60,880 bases of DNA, taken from Longimicrobium sp. (lineage in GTDB: Bacteria > Gemmatimonadota > Gemmatimonadetes > Longimicrobiales > Longimicrobiaceae). The stretch spans positions 1-60,880 of the forward strand of contig DASUYB010000090.1 of NCBI GenBank assembly GCA_036377595.1, written 5' to 3'. This document shows, piece by piece, positions 32,149 through 41,310 of the stretch. The translations under genes were made by a program, and so were the position numbers. Position 1 is the first letter of the stretch. Each line of letters opens with the position of its first letter. Below the pieces are notes generated by a model. That model saw only the letters and a program-made list of their open reading frames with translations. It did no database searches and was not told the DNA's origin.

Positions 32149-33612
32149 ATGCAAGCCTTCGCAGTCTCTTCCGCGGTCCGATCCACCCTCCCCCTGCTGG
32201 CGCTCGCGCTGCTGGCCTCACCGTCGACGGCGCAGCAGCCCGCCGCACCGCCCGCGCGGGGCGACACGCTGGCGGTGTCGATCGAGGACGCGCTGGGCCG
32301 CGCGCTGCAGCAGGGCGACGAGGTGCGCGTGAGCGAGGCCCGGCGCGACGCCGCGGCCGCGCAGGTGGGGCAGGCGCGCGCCACGGGGCTGCCCACGCTG
32401 CGCCTGAACGGCGCGTTCACGCACGTGTACGAGAACGCGCGCGCGCAGGCGGTGGGGCAGATCTTCAACCAGCCCAACACCTACAACCTCAACCTGAACC
32501 TGGGCGTCCCGCTCTTCCAGGGCGGCCGCGTCTCGGCCGGCCTGCGCAGCGCCAGCCGGCTGCGCGGCGCGGCCACGGCGGACGTGGAGCAGGCCCGGCA
32601 GGACGTGACGCTGCAGGTGCTGCGCGCCTACCTCGACGCGCTGCTGGCCGACCGGCTGGTGGAGATCCAGCAGACCAACGTGCGCCTGGCCGGGGAGCGG
32701 CTGCGGCAGGTGGAGCAGATGGAGCGCGCCGGCCGCTCCAGCCGCTACGACGTGCTCCGCGCCCGGGTGGAGCGCTCGAACCTGGAGCCGGCCGCCATCC
32801 AGGCCGCCGGCGACCGCGAGCTGGCGCTGCTGGAGCTCAAGCGCCTGGCCAACATCCCCGCCGGGCAGCCGCTCAAGCTCGTCTCCCCCGTGGAGGCGGA
32901 GGCGGTGTCCGCGCTGGCGCAGCAGGCCGCGGCGGAGACGGTGAACGACTCGGCCTCCATCGCGTCGATCCCCTCCGTGCGCGCGGCGGAGATGCGGGCG
33001 CAGGCCTCGCGCGCGGGCGTCACCATCGCGCGGGCGGACTATCTGCCGACGCTGTCGTTCTTCGTGCAGAGCGGCTGGCAGGCGTTCCCCACCAGCTGGA
33101 GCATCCCCACGCGCGGCGGCGGGCTGGACACCATCGACTGCCCGGCGGGGTCCGAGGTGGGGCGCGTGTGCACGCGGCAGAACGGCGGCTGGTTCACCGA
33201 CCGGTCGATGGGGCTGCAGCTCTCCTTCCCTGTGTTCGACGGGCTGCGCGCGCGCTCCAACGTGGCGCTGGCCCGCGCGAACGCCGACGTCGCCCGCGCG
33301 CAGGCCGCGCAGGCGCGCGAGGCGGCCACGGTGGAGCTGGCCGAGGCGCGCACCGAGCTGGCCCGCGCCCGCGCGCAGTTCGACGCCACGCGGCAGAACG
33401 CCACCGAGGCCGAGGAGGCGTTCCGGCTGGCCACGCTGCGCTTCCAGCGCGGGCTGTCGACGCAGATCGACGTCTCCGACGCGCAGCTGGCGCTGGCCAC
33501 GGCCAGGACGAACGAGGCGCGCGCCACCTACGAGCTGTACCTGGCCACGGCGGGGCTGGCGCGGGCGCTGGGGCGCCCCGTTCCCCTTCCCACCGGCACG
33601 ACCCTTCGCTGA
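32149..33612 (+). CDS. TolC-family outer-membrane efflux protein
   Basis: 487-residue outer-membrane channel subunit. Signal peptide (TLPLLALALLASPSTAQ) is followed by two OEP repeats: long helices such as SRLRGAATADVEQARQDV and beta-strand pairs NLNLNLGVPLFQGGRVS and MGLQLSFPVFDGLRARS, repeated at the same relative place in each half. It would dock with the adaptor and RND pump encoded next to it to form a tripartite efflux system. ATG 32149 is the one placed at the signal peptide; only a weak AAGG precedes it. First gene of the plus-strand tolC-adaptor-pump set. Confidence 0.94.
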   Translation: MQAFAVSSAVRSTLPLLALALLASPSTAQQPAAPPARGDTLAVSIEDALGRALQQGDEVRVSEARRDAAAAQVGQARATGLPTLRLNGAFTHVYENARAQAVGQIFNQPNTYNLNLNLGVPLFQGGRVSAGLRSASRLRGAATADVEQARQDVTLQVLRAYLDALLADRLVEIQQTNVRLAGERLRQVEQMERAGRSSRYDVLRARVERSNLEPAAIQAAGDRELALLELKRLANIPAGQPLKLVSPVEAEAVSALAQQAAAETVNDSASIASIPSVRAAEMRAQASRAGVTIARADYLPTLSFFVQSGWQAFPTSWSIPTRGGGLDTIDCPAGSEVGRVCTRQNGGWFTDRSMGLQLSFPVFDGLRARSNVALARANADVARAQAAQAREAATVELAEARTELARARAQFDATRQNATEAEEAFRLATLRFQRGLSTQIDVSDAQLALATARTNEARATYELYLATAGLARALGRPVPLPTGTTLR

Positions 33613-33617
33613 CCCCG

Positions 33618-34808
33618 ATGATTTCCGGATCCGGACCGACCGTGACTCGATATCTCTTTTCCGCCGTCCTGACCGCCGCGGTGCTGGCGGCCTGCTCGCG
33701 CAACACCGGCGCGGACGCGCCCGCCGCCGGCGGACCGGGCGGCCCCGGCGGCGGCGGCCCGAGCGTGACCCTGGCGCCGGCGGACGTCTCCACGCCCCGG
33801 CTCGTCTCCCTCGAGGACGCCGTGCCGGTGACGGGAACGCTGGACCCGCTGGAGCGCGCGGAGGTGCGCGCCGGGCTGGAGGGCGACATCGATGGCGTGT
33901 ACGTGCGCGAGGGGCAGCCCGTGTCCGCGGGGCAGGTGCTGGCGCGCTTCCGCAGCAGCGAGCAGACGGGCGAGAACGCCAGCGCGCAGGCCGACCTGGC
34001 CTCGGCGCGCACCGCGCTCTCCACCGCGCAGTGGAACCTGGACCAGACGCGCGACCTCTACCGCCAGGGCGCCGTCCCCGAGCGCGACGTGCGCGTGGGC
34101 GAGCAGGAGGTGGCGTCCGCGCGCGCCCGCGTGGCCGCGGCCCAGGCGAGGCTCCGCACCACGGCGCGGGGCGTGGAGGACACGCGCGTCGTCTCCCCCG
34201 TGAACGGCGTGGTGGAAAAGCGCACCGTGGCGCCGGGCGAGCACGTGGCCCGCGGCGCCTCGCTCTTCACCGTGGTGCGCGGCGACGTGCTGGAGCTGGC
34301 GGCCGCCGTCCCCGAGCGCGCGGCGGCCGGCGTGCAGCCCGGGCAGATGGTGCACTTCACCGCGGGCGGCCGGCGGATCGAGGGGCGCGTCGCCCGCGTC
34401 GCTCCTTCCGTCGATCCCGCCTCGCGCTCGGTGACGGTGTACGTGCAGGTGCCCAACCCGGGCGGCACGCTCCGCGCGGGGACCTTCGCCACGGGGCGGA
34501 TCGTCTCGCGCGTGGTCGACCACGCGCTGGTGGTGCCCGCCGTGGCGCTGCACGAGGGGAAGGAGGGCGCGAAGCCCTTTGTCTACCGCGTGAAGGACGA
34601 GAAGATCGACGTGGTGGAGGTGACGCCCGGCCTGACCGACGACGTGCAGGGCGTGGTGCAGGTGGACGGCCTGGCGCCCGGCGACCGCATCGTCGTCGGC
34701 AACGTGGGGATGCTGGGGAAGGGGATGCAGGTGCGGATGGCCGGCCCCGGTGGCCGGCGGGGCGGCGCGGAAGGCGGCGCACAAGGTGGCGCCCGCGGCG
34801 GGCGGTAG
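33618..34808 (+). CDS. RND efflux periplasmic adaptor (membrane fusion protein)
   Basis: 396-residue lipoprotein: signal sequence ending LTAAVLAACS (lipobox with Cys), glycine/proline-rich linker, then the adaptor domains in order: barrel-sandwich hybrid halves (GDIDGVYVREGQPVSAGQVL and DTRVVSPVNGVVEKRTV), an alpha-hairpin between them, beta-barrel (AVPERAAAGVQPGQMVHF) and membrane-proximal domain. The C-terminus ends in a Gly/Arg-rich tail. It follows tolC by five bases and precedes the RND gene after a 180-bp repeat-filled spacer. A GTG 24 bases downstream of ATG 33618 is an alternative start. Confidence 0.93.
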   Translation: MISGSGPTVTRYLFSAVLTAAVLAACSRNTGADAPAAGGPGGPGGGGPSVTLAPADVSTPRLVSLEDAVPVTGTLDPLERAEVRAGLEGDIDGVYVREGQPVSAGQVLARFRSSEQTGENASAQADLASARTALSTAQWNLDQTRDLYRQGAVPERDVRVGEQEVASARARVAAAQARLRTTARGVEDTRVVSPVNGVVEKRTVAPGEHVARGASLFTVVRGDVLELAAAVPERAAAGVQPGQMVHFTAGGRRIEGRVARVAPSVDPASRSVTVYVQVPNPGGTLRAGTFATGRIVSRVVDHALVVPAVALHEGKEGAKPFVYRVKDEKIDVVEVTPGLTDDVQGVVQVDGLAPGDRIVVGNVGMLGKGMQVRMAGPGGRRGGAEGGAQGGARGGR

Positions 34809-34818
34809 GAGAGATGGA

Positions 34819-34949
34819 AAGTCCTAAGTCCCAAGTCCTAAGTCCTGAGTGGGTTCGGTGCGCACCCGGCTGTCATCCCGCCACTCAGCACTCAGGACTC
34901 AGCACTTAGGACTTAGGACTTAGGACTCAGGACTCAGGACTCAGGACCC
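34819..34949. repeat. Tandem heptamer repeats in inverted arrangement (AGTCCTA / TAGGACT)
   Basis: A left tract of AGTCCTA-type units and a right tract of about nine complementary CTTAGGA/CTCAGGA-type units surround a unique centre at about 34853-34885, so RNA could fold into one large hairpin. It is located between the adaptor and RND genes. Confidence 0.8.
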
Positions 34950-34988
34950 TTGGGATCGAAGCTGAAAGACTTCTTCAGGTAGACGGCG

Positions 34989-37900
34989 ATGTTCCTGTCC
35001 GACGTATCCATCCGGCGCCCCGTGTTCGCCACCATGATGATGGTGGCGCTGGTGGTGCTCGGCGTGGTCAGCTACCAGCGGCTGGCCATCGACGAGTACC
35101 CCGACGTCACCTACCCGGTGGTGATCGCGCAGACCTCGTGGCCCGGCGCCAGCGCCGAGAGCATGGAGCGCGACGTCAGCCGCCCCATCGAGGAGGCGCT
35201 GAACACCGTGCAGGGGATCGACGAGCTGACCTCCACCAACCTGGAGGGGATCTCCATCGTCCGCCTGCGCCTGAAGCTCGGCGTCGACGTGGCCGACGCG
35301 CAGCAGGACGTGCAGGCCAAGGTGGCCGGCATCCGCCGCCAGCTCCCGCGCGACATCGAGGAGCCGGTCATCCGGCACTTCGACCCCAACGACCGGCCCA
35401 TCATGTCGGTGGCCATCCAGAGCCCCGACCGGCCGATCCGCGACCTGACCGACCTGGCCGACCAGACCATCTCCACCCGCATCGAAGCCGTGGCCGGCGT
35501 CGGTGGCGTGAACGTCGTCGGCGGCGCGTCGCGCCAGATCCGCGTGGAGCTGAAGCCCGACGCCATGCGCGCCTACGGCATCTCGCCCGCGCAGGTGGCG
35601 GCGGCGCTGCAGCGCGAGAACCAGGAGGTGCCCGCCGGCCGCGTCACCCGCGCGGCCGACGAGCGGCTGGTGCGGGTGATGGGGCGCATCGAGGATCCGC
35701 GCCAGTTCGCCTCCATCCCCGTGGTGGTGCGCGACGGCGTTCCCGTCCTCCTGGGCGAGGTGGCCGACGTGCGCGACGCCACGGCGGACGTGCGCAGCGC
35801 GGCGCTGATGAACGACACGCGCGCCGTCTCGCTCGACATCCTCAAGGTGAGCGGGTCGAACACGGTGGAGGTGGCCGACGGCGTGCGCGCGGCGGTGGAC
35901 GACCTGCGCCGCCAGCTCCCGGCCGACGTGCAGCTGACCATCATCCGCGACGATTCGAAGCGCATCCGCGAGTCGCTGTCGGACGTGCAGCTCACCATCC
36001 TGCTGGGCGCCGTCCTCACCATCGCCATCATCTACCTGTTCCTGAACAGCTGGCGCTCCACGGTGATCACCGGCCTCACGCTGCCGGTGTCGATCATCTC
36101 GGCGTTCTTCGTGATGTGGATGTTCGACTTCTCCATGAACACGATGACGCTGCTGGCGCTGTCGCTGGCCATCGGGCTGCTGATCGACGACGCCATCGTG
36201 GTGCGCGAGAACATCGTGCGCCACATCGAGATGGGGAAGGACCACCACCGCGCCGCGCGCGAGGGCACGAGCGAGATCGGCCTGGCGGTGACCTCGACCT
36301 CGCTGGCGGTGATCGCGGTGTTCATCCCCGTGGCGTTCATGGGGGGGATGATCGGGAAGATCTTCATGCAGTTCGGCGTGACCGTCGCCTTCGCCGTGCT
36401 GGTGTCCCTCTTCGTCTCCTTCACGCTGGACCCGATGCTCTCCAGCGTGTGGCCGGACCCCGAGGTGGAGCACGGCGCGGCGCACGGCAAGGGCGCCGGG
36501 GGACGGCGGAAGGTGGGGCCGATCCGGCGCTTCGCCTTCTGGTTCAACGACCGCTTCGAGGCGCTGGCGGACCGCTATCCGCACTGGCTGAAGTGGGGCC
36601 TGCACCACCGCTGGAAGGTGATGGGCGGCGCGGGGGCGTCGATCGTCCTCGCCTGGCTGATCCTGGGGCGGCTGGGCTTCACCTGGATGCCGGACTTCGA
36701 CGGCGGCGAGTTCAACGTGGGCTTCCGCACCCCGCCCGGCTCGTCGCTGGAGTATACCGTGGGCAAGGGGCAGGACGTGGCGCAGTTCCTCCGCCGCCTG
36801 CCGGAGGTGGAGTTCACCTACCTCTCCGTCGGCGGGGGGTTCCGGGGGACGCCGAACAACGGGCAGATCTACGTCCGCCTGAAGCCCCGCGAGGAGCGCG
36901 CGCGCAGCCAGCAGGACATCCAGACCGAGCTGCGCGGCAAGCTGCGGCAGCTTCCCGGCGTGCGCGCGTCGGTCAGCGGGTCGCCCAGCATCTTCCAGCA
37001 GGGCTCGCGGCAGCCGATCATCGTGAACGTGCAGGGTCCCGAGGAGCGGCAGCTGAAGCTCGCGGCCAACCAGGTGCTCGAGGCCATCCGCTCCGTCCCC
37101 GGCGCCGCCGAGCCGCAGAGCAGCGACGAGGGCGACCTGCCGCAGCTGAACGTCACCGTCAACCGCGAGCAGGCGGCCGCGGCGGGGCTGGGGATCGAGT
37201 CCGTGTCGTCCGTCGTCCAGCCGCTGTTCAGCGGGCAGCGCGCGGGGACGTGGGAAGACCCGCAGGGCTACGCGCACGACGTGGTGGTGGTCTACCCCGA
37301 CTCGATGCGCACCTCCGCGGCCAACGTGCGCGACCTGGCCATCCCCGGCGCGGTGAACCCGGCGACGGGGCAGGCGGCGCTGGTGCCGCTCTCGCAGATC
37401 GCCGAGGTCACCAGCGGCGTGGGGCCGCAGCAGATCGAGCGGCGCTCGCTGGAGCGGATGGTCTCCGTATCCGCCGGCGTGCTCCCCGGCTACTCGCTGG
37501 GCGACGTGGCCGCCGCGGTGAAGGCGAAGATCGAGTCGCTCGGCCTTCCCCCCGGCTACCACGCGGTCTTCACCGGCGACGTGCAGAACCTGAACGAGAC
37601 CAAGGGCTACGTGGGCGAGGCGCTGCTCCTCGCCATCGTCTTCATCTACCTGATCCTGGCGTCGCTCTTCGGGTCGTTCCTGCAGCCGCTGGCCATCATG
37701 CTGGCGCTCCCGCTCTCCTTCATCGGCGTCGGTCTCGGCCTGTGGGCGACGAGGGGGAACCTGAACGTGATGTCGATGATCGGCATCATCATGCTGATGG
37801 GGCTGGTGGTGAAGAACGGCATCCTGCTGGTGGACTTCATCAACCAGGACCGCGAGCGGGGGATCCCGCGCGAGCAGGCGATCCTGGCCGCCGCGCGGAC

Positions 37901-38195
37901 CCGCATCCGTCCGATCATCATGACCACCATGGCCATGATCTTCGGGATGATCCCGCTGGCGCTGGCCCTGGGCGAGGGCGCCGAGCAGCGCGCGCCCATG
38001 GCGCACGCGGTGATCGGCGGCCTGGTGACGTCGACGGCGCTGACGCTGTTCGTGGTCCCCGTCGTCTACACGCTGTTCGACGACTTCGTGGCGCGCCTGC
38101 GCCGCCGCCCGCGCGTGTCCGTCCCCGCGCTGGCCGACGAGGACCGGACGGTGGAGATCGAGGAGCGCGACCTCTCCCCCGTCGCGGCGGACTGA
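34989..38195 (+). CDS. RND efflux transporter (AcrB/MexB-type, HAE family)
   Basis: 1068-residue inner-membrane pump of the hydrophobe/amphiphile efflux class, driven by protons. The N-terminus FLSDVSIRRPVFATMMMV, porter segments (PDVTYPVVIAQTSWPGAS, DVQAKVAGIRRQLP), the helix 4 stretch ALSLAIGLLIDDAIVVREN with the proton-relay Asp-Asp pair, GLVVKNGILLVDFINQDRER and RPIIMTTMAMIFGMIPLAL are all in place, and twelve spans are expected. Length is at the upper end of normal. It completes the tolC-adaptor-pump set; substrates cannot be told from sequence, though a metal-type (CusA) signature is absent. Confidence 0.95.
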   Translation: MFLSDVSIRRPVFATMMMVALVVLGVVSYQRLAIDEYPDVTYPVVIAQTSWPGASAESMERDVSRPIEEALNTVQGIDELTSTNLEGISIVRLRLKLGVDVADAQQDVQAKVAGIRRQLPRDIEEPVIRHFDPNDRPIMSVAIQSPDRPIRDLTDLADQTISTRIEAVAGVGGVNVVGGASRQIRVELKPDAMRAYGISPAQVAAALQRENQEVPAGRVTRAADERLVRVMGRIEDPRQFASIPVVVRDGVPVLLGEVADVRDATADVRSAALMNDTRAVSLDILKVSGSNTVEVADGVRAAVDDLRRQLPADVQLTIIRDDSKRIRESLSDVQLTILLGAVLTIAIIYLFLNSWRSTVITGLTLPVSIISAFFVMWMFDFSMNTMTLLALSLAIGLLIDDAIVVRENIVRHIEMGKDHHRAAREGTSEIGLAVTSTSLAVIAVFIPVAFMGGMIGKIFMQFGVTVAFAVLVSLFVSFTLDPMLSSVWPDPEVEHGAAHGKGAGGRRKVGPIRRFAFWFNDRFEALADRYPHWLKWGLHHRWKVMGGAGASIVLAWLILGRLGFTWMPDFDGGEFNVGFRTPPGSSLEYTVGKGQDVAQFLRRLPEVEFTYLSVGGGFRGTPNNGQIYVRLKPREERARSQQDIQTELRGKLRQLPGVRASVSGSPSIFQQGSRQPIIVNVQGPEERQLKLAANQVLEAIRSVPGAAEPQSSDEGDLPQLNVTVNREQAAAAGLGIESVSSVVQPLFSGQRAGTWEDPQGYAHDVVVVYPDSMRTSAANVRDLAIPGAVNPATGQAALVPLSQIAEVTSGVGPQQIERRSLERMVSVSAGVLPGYSLGDVAAAVKAKIESLGLPPGYHAVFTGDVQNLNETKGYVGEALLLAIVFIYLILASLFGSFLQPLAIMLALPLSFIGVGLGLWATRGNLNVMSMIGIIMLMGLVVKNGILLVDFINQDRERGIPREQAILAAARTRIRPIIMTTMAMIFGMIPLALALGEGAEQRAPMAHAVIGGLVTSTALTLFVVPVVYTLFDDFVARLRRRPRVSVPALADEDRTVEIEERDLSPVAAD

Positions 38196-38204
38196 TCCGG
38201 ATTT

Positions 38205-38298
38205 CTCACGCGGAGACGCGGAGCCGCGGAGGGACAAACGTCCTTCCGCGGCTCCCTTGCATCGAGTTCCTCCGTTACCTCCGTTCCCTCCGTGTGAG
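38205..38298. terminator. Long inverted repeat A, copy 5
   Basis: CTCACGCGGAGACGCGGAGC with inner GAGCCGCGGAGG/CCTTCCGCGGCTC pairing and right end CCTCCGTGTGAG. The outer right arm is enlarged by extra CTCCGTT-like units. It follows the RND stop, the only copy between genes on the same strand. Confidence 0.6.
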
Positions 38299-38465
38299 CC
38301 ATTTTCTTTTTCTGTATCAAGTCATTGCGAACATTGGAGATCCCGACGCCGTGGCATCGGGGTTGCGACGGGTTTCGCCCGCTCCGGACCCATCACGGGG
38401 AGGGCGGGCCGCTCCGGACCCGGTGGACGGCCCCGAGGCGGGGGATCTCTCAGGGAGGTGGCACG

Positions 38466-38867
38466 ATGCTCAGGACGTGGATCAAGGCGGGGCAGATGGC
38501 CGTGCTGGCGCTGGGACTGGCGTCGGCCGGCGGGTGCATGGCGGCGGCGGTGGCGGCCGGCGCCGGCGGCGGCATCTACCTGACGTCGCAGGGCGCGGGA
38601 AGCATGGTGAACGCGTCGGCGTCGACCGTGGCGGCGCGCGTGCCCGGCGTGCTGTCGTCGATGGGGATCACCGTCACCAACCACGAGGTGGACGGCGACG
38701 AGCACGAGTGGACCGGCACCGGCACCGACAACATGGAAGTGCACGTGCAGGTGAAGGCCGAGAGCAACGGCACCTCGCGCGTGACGGCCAGCGCCCGCAA
38801 GAACATGGCGCAGTGGGACAAGGACTACGCCCAGCAGATCGTCACCCGCATCAACGCCGCGATGTAG
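38466..38867 (+). CDS. Lipoprotein, DUF3568-like
   Basis: 133-residue predicted lipoprotein: signal peptide with lipobox ASAGGC (Cys24), an alanine/glycine-rich hydrophobic stretch, then a small alpha/beta domain (VARVPGVLSSMGITVTNHEV, followed by charged strands MEVHVQVKAE and TSRVTASARK). The pattern of a Cys-lipid anchor followed by a domain with repeated beta strands resembles DUF3568 proteins, whose role is unknown. A strong AGGGAGGT site precedes ATG 38466. A hairpin terminator follows at 38894-38931. Confidence 0.75.
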   Translation: MLRTWIKAGQMAVLALGLASAGGCMAAAVAAGAGGGIYLTSQGAGSMVNASASTVAARVPGVLSSMGITVTNHEVDGDEHEWTGTGTDNMEVHVQVKAESNGTSRVTASARKNMAQWDKDYAQQIVTRINAAM

Positions 38868-38893
38868 CCGCGGCGCACCGCACGGACGACGAC

Positions 38894-38931
38894 GCAGCCC
38901 CGCCCGTGAGGATGCCCGGGCGGGGCTGCTT
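38894..38931 (+). terminator. Hairpin terminator after the DUF3568-like gene
   Basis: GCAGCCCCGCCCG (38894-38906) pairs with CGGGCGGGGCTGC (38917-38929); only TT follows, so efficiency is uncertain. Confidence 0.55.
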
Positions 38932-38956
38932 GCGTCTGCGTGCGATCTCGAGGGGA

Positions 38957-39012
38957 GTATGCGAGTGAACTCGCGGCTACAACGGCACGCAGTCCGCCTT
39001 CGCGGACTTCTA
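38957..39012. repeat. Repeat C, copy 3 (inverted)
   Basis: Contains GAACTCGCGGCTACAACGG and the palindrome AGTCCGCCTTCGCGGACT, the reverse complement of the family C layout. Lies between convergent genes. Confidence 0.7.
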
Positions 39013-39037
39013 GTGGACGCAGCGTCCGCGCGCAGTG

Positions 39038-40225
39038 CTACGAAATCTGGCGGTCCGCCGTCTCCACCGGCAGCGCGCCCGTCGTGAGCGCCTCGACGGG
39101 GAGGCAGACGGTGAAGGTGGTGCCGTCGGCGCCGCTCTCGGCGGTGATCTCGCCGCCGTGCTCCTGCACGATGCGCCGGCCGATGGCCAGCCCCAGCCCC
39201 GTGCCCTCGTCGCGCGTCTTGGTGGTGAAGAACGGGTCGAAGATGTGCGGCAGCGCGTCGGCCGGGATGGGCGGGCCGTCGTTGGTGAAGCGCACCGTCA
39301 CGGCCTCGCGCGGGTCGTCCACCTCCACCGCCACGTCCAGGCGGCTCCCCCGCCCGTCGCGCAGCGCGTGCTCGGCGTTGACCACGATGTTGAGGAACAC
39401 CTGCTGGAGCTGGTGCCGGTCCGCGATCACCCGCGGCAGCGTGTCGGGAATCGACACCGACGTGCGCACCCCCTGCAGCTCCACGTCGCGCTTGCGCAGC
39501 CCCAGGGTGGCGCGCACCACCTCGCCCACGTCCACCGGCTCGCGCTCCACCGGGTGCCGCCGCGCGAACCCCAGCAGGTCGGCGGCGATGCGGCGGCAGC
39601 GCTCCACCGCGTCCAGGATCTCGCGCAGCTGGCCCGCCGCGCCGTCGTCGTCCGCGCGGCGCAGCAGGATCTGCGCGTGCGCGCTGATCACCGCCAGCGG
39701 GTTGTTCAGGTCGTGGGCCACGCCGCTGGTCAGCAGTCCCAGCGTCGACAGCCGGTCGCGGTCGCGGAGGTGCTCCTCCAGCCGCCGCTGCTCCTCCATC
39801 ACCCGCTTGGTGCGCAGGTGCGCGGCGATGCGCGCGCGCAGCTCGGCGCCGCGGAAGGGCTTGGCCACGTAGTCGCTGGCCCCCGCGTCGAACGCCGCGT
39901 ACACGCTCTCGGGGTCCGTCTTGGCCGTCACCATCAGGATCGGCAGGCGCAGCGGGTCCCAGCGCTCGCGGGCCAGGTGGCAGATCTCCAGCCCCGACAC
40001 GCCGGGAAGCATCCAGTCCAGCAGCAGCAGGTCGGGCGGCCCCTCCTCGCCCTCCAGGATGCGCAGCGCCTGCGCGCCGTCCTCGGCGACGGTGACGCGG
40101 TAGCCGATCTGCTGCAGGATCTGGCGGAGGATGCGGGCGGCGGCCGGGTCGTCCTCGGCGATCAGGATGTGCTCGCCGCGCGGCTCGTCCAGGCGGACCG
40201 AGGGAACGGGGAAGTCGTCGCTCAC
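39038..40225 (-). CDS. Hybrid response regulator / histidine kinase
   Basis: 395-residue cytosolic signalling protein with no membrane span or sensor domain. A receiver domain comes first (phospho-acceptor Asp70 in LLLLDWMLPG, conserved Lys122 in VAKPF, acidic pair in IAEDDP), then a short coiled coil, a HisKA domain with His171 (SGVAHDLNNPLAVI) and an HATPase domain (FLNIVVNAEHAL, DPFFTTKTRDEGTGLGLAI). The order receiver-then-kinase suits a protein whose kinase is modulated by phosphotransfer from another kinase. No partner lies beside it. Start 40225 is family-like. Confidence 0.92.
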   Translation of the reverse strand: MSDDFPVPSVRLDEPRGEHILIAEDDPAAARILRQILQQIGYRVTVAEDGAQALRILEGEEGPPDLLLLDWMLPGVSGLEICHLARERWDPLRLPILMVTAKTDPESVYAAFDAGASDYVAKPFRGAELRARIAAHLRTKRVMEEQRRLEEHLRDRDRLSTLGLLTSGVAHDLNNPLAVISAHAQILLRRADDDGAAGQLREILDAVERCRRIAADLLGFARRHPVEREPVDVGEVVRATLGLRKRDVELQGVRTSVSIPDTLPRVIADRHQLQQVFLNIVVNAEHALRDGRGSRLDVAVEVDDPREAVTVRFTNDGPPIPADALPHIFDPFFTTKTRDEGTGLGLAIGRRIVQEHGGEITAESGADGTTFTVCLPVEALTTGALPVETADRQIS

Positions 40226-40389
40226 TGCGCGGGTGCGTTCTGCGTCCGGGGGGACACGTCGCGTGCGGTGCGTCGGTTCGGGATGGGGGGTGGACGAGGC
40301 AAGGTAAGCCCGCGCGCCGCCGCCGGGAAGGACCGCTCCCCGCTCGGGGGCTCGGAGGCGGGTTCGTCACCGCGCGGGCGGCGGCGCCG

Positions 40390-40689
40390 TTACGTCCGGA
40401 TCACCCCCAGCAGGAGCAGGGCGACGAAGATCGCCAGCACCGCCGCCATCATCGCCAGTGCCCGCACCCTGCGGCGGCCGCGATGGGCGCCGTAGCGCTC
40501 CTCGTCCAGCCAGTAGCGCCCCGGCGCGGCCTCGCCCACGCAGCCGGCGGAGACCAGGCGGACCAGGGCGCGCCGGTCCAGCGGCCGGAGATCGAGCAGC
40601 GGCCGCGCGGACGCAGGGGTGACGGCGCCTGCCCGCCGCAGCGCGCGGACAACGTTGTGCTCGGCGTGGAGGATGGCGGGAACGGCCAT
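40390..40689 (-). CDS. Small hypothetical protein with C-terminal membrane anchor
   Basis: 99 residues. An N-terminal helical region contains ILHAEHNVVRALRRAGAVTP and a winged-helix-like stretch (RALVRLVSAGCVGEAAPGRYWLDEE), followed by a basic patch (HRGRRRVR) and one membrane span at about residues 78-97 (ALAMMAAVLAIFVALLLLGV). It could be a tail-anchored DNA-binding-like protein, but no family is recognised. No good ribosome-binding site precedes ATG 40689. Codon usage matches its neighbours. Confidence 0.6.
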   Translation of the reverse strand: MAVPAILHAEHNVVRALRRAGAVTPASARPLLDLRPLDRRALVRLVSAGCVGEAAPGRYWLDEERYGAHRGRRRVRALAMMAAVLAIFVALLLLGVIRT

Positions 40690-40779
40690 GGCGGGGGCTC
40701 TCGGATCAAATGGTTGCGCAGAGCCACCAGCTGATGTTCGTGCAGAAGCAGAACCAGGCGAAAGCGGTGTGAGAACAGT

Positions 40780-41310
40780 TCAAGTCCCGTCTGCCCCTTT
40801 CTGCGCCGCCTTCGCGCCCGCGACCTGCAACCTCAGGAGCTCGTCCTGGTATCTCTGGAATTTGAAGTACCACAACGCAAAGCCGAGCAACGTGAAGCCG
40901 CAGCCGCAGAGATTGGCGACTTCCGCCAGGTGGAGAACCCTGCCGAACTCGCGGTACAGTTGTTCGACACGCTCGGACTTGCGACGAACCTCGGCGGCTT
41001 GACGGACGAGAGCCTCGAATCGTTCGCGCAACGCTGAATCTGCATTGATACGCCTGGTGATCTCTGGCGGCGCCAGGACCGCATGGCGTGTCCTATCGAG
41101 CACGACCCCTCCGCCAATGGCCAGCGAGGCCCGCTGAACCTCGAACGCGAGGTTCGCCTCATCATCGTCCAATTGCCATTGCGCAGTGCGAAAATCGTGA
41201 GTTGCGGCAACACCAAAGCCAAACGAGGCCGCAACGATCGCCAGCCCGGCGATCGCCATGAACTTGTAGAGATTGTCAGTCGGAGGCGTGAGGGGAACCG
41301 GAGACGTCAT
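40780..41310 (-). CDS. Membrane protein of unknown function with coiled-coil loop
   Basis: 176-residue protein with two membrane spans (about residues 17-37, FMAIAGLAIVAASFGFGVA, and 130-150, LCGCGFTLLGFALWYFKF) and a polar, coiled-coil-like loop between them rich in Glu and Arg (RERFEALVRQAAEVRRKSER). The base composition is slightly lower in GC than neighbouring genes. It overlaps the stop of the HD hydrolase gene by four bases (ATGA) and is therefore co-transcribed with it. Family not recognised. Confidence 0.7.
   Translation of the reverse strand: MTSPVPLTPPTDNLYKFMAIAGLAIVAASFGFGVAATHDFRTAQWQLDDDEANLAFEVQRASLAIGGGVVLDRTRHAVLAPPEITRRINADSALRERFEALVRQAAEVRRKSERVEQLYREFGRVLHLAEVANLCGCGFTLLGFALWYFKFQRYQDELLRLQVAGAKAAQKGADGT

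Noticed and set aside
34819-34949. Possible CRISPR array
   Set aside because: Units are 7 bp with no spacers between them and no cas gene is present; these are simple tandem repeats.
34941-38237. 1098-codon minus-strand open frame
   Set aside because: Antisense of the RND pump; repeated His/Arg/Asp/Gly-rich text without motifs.
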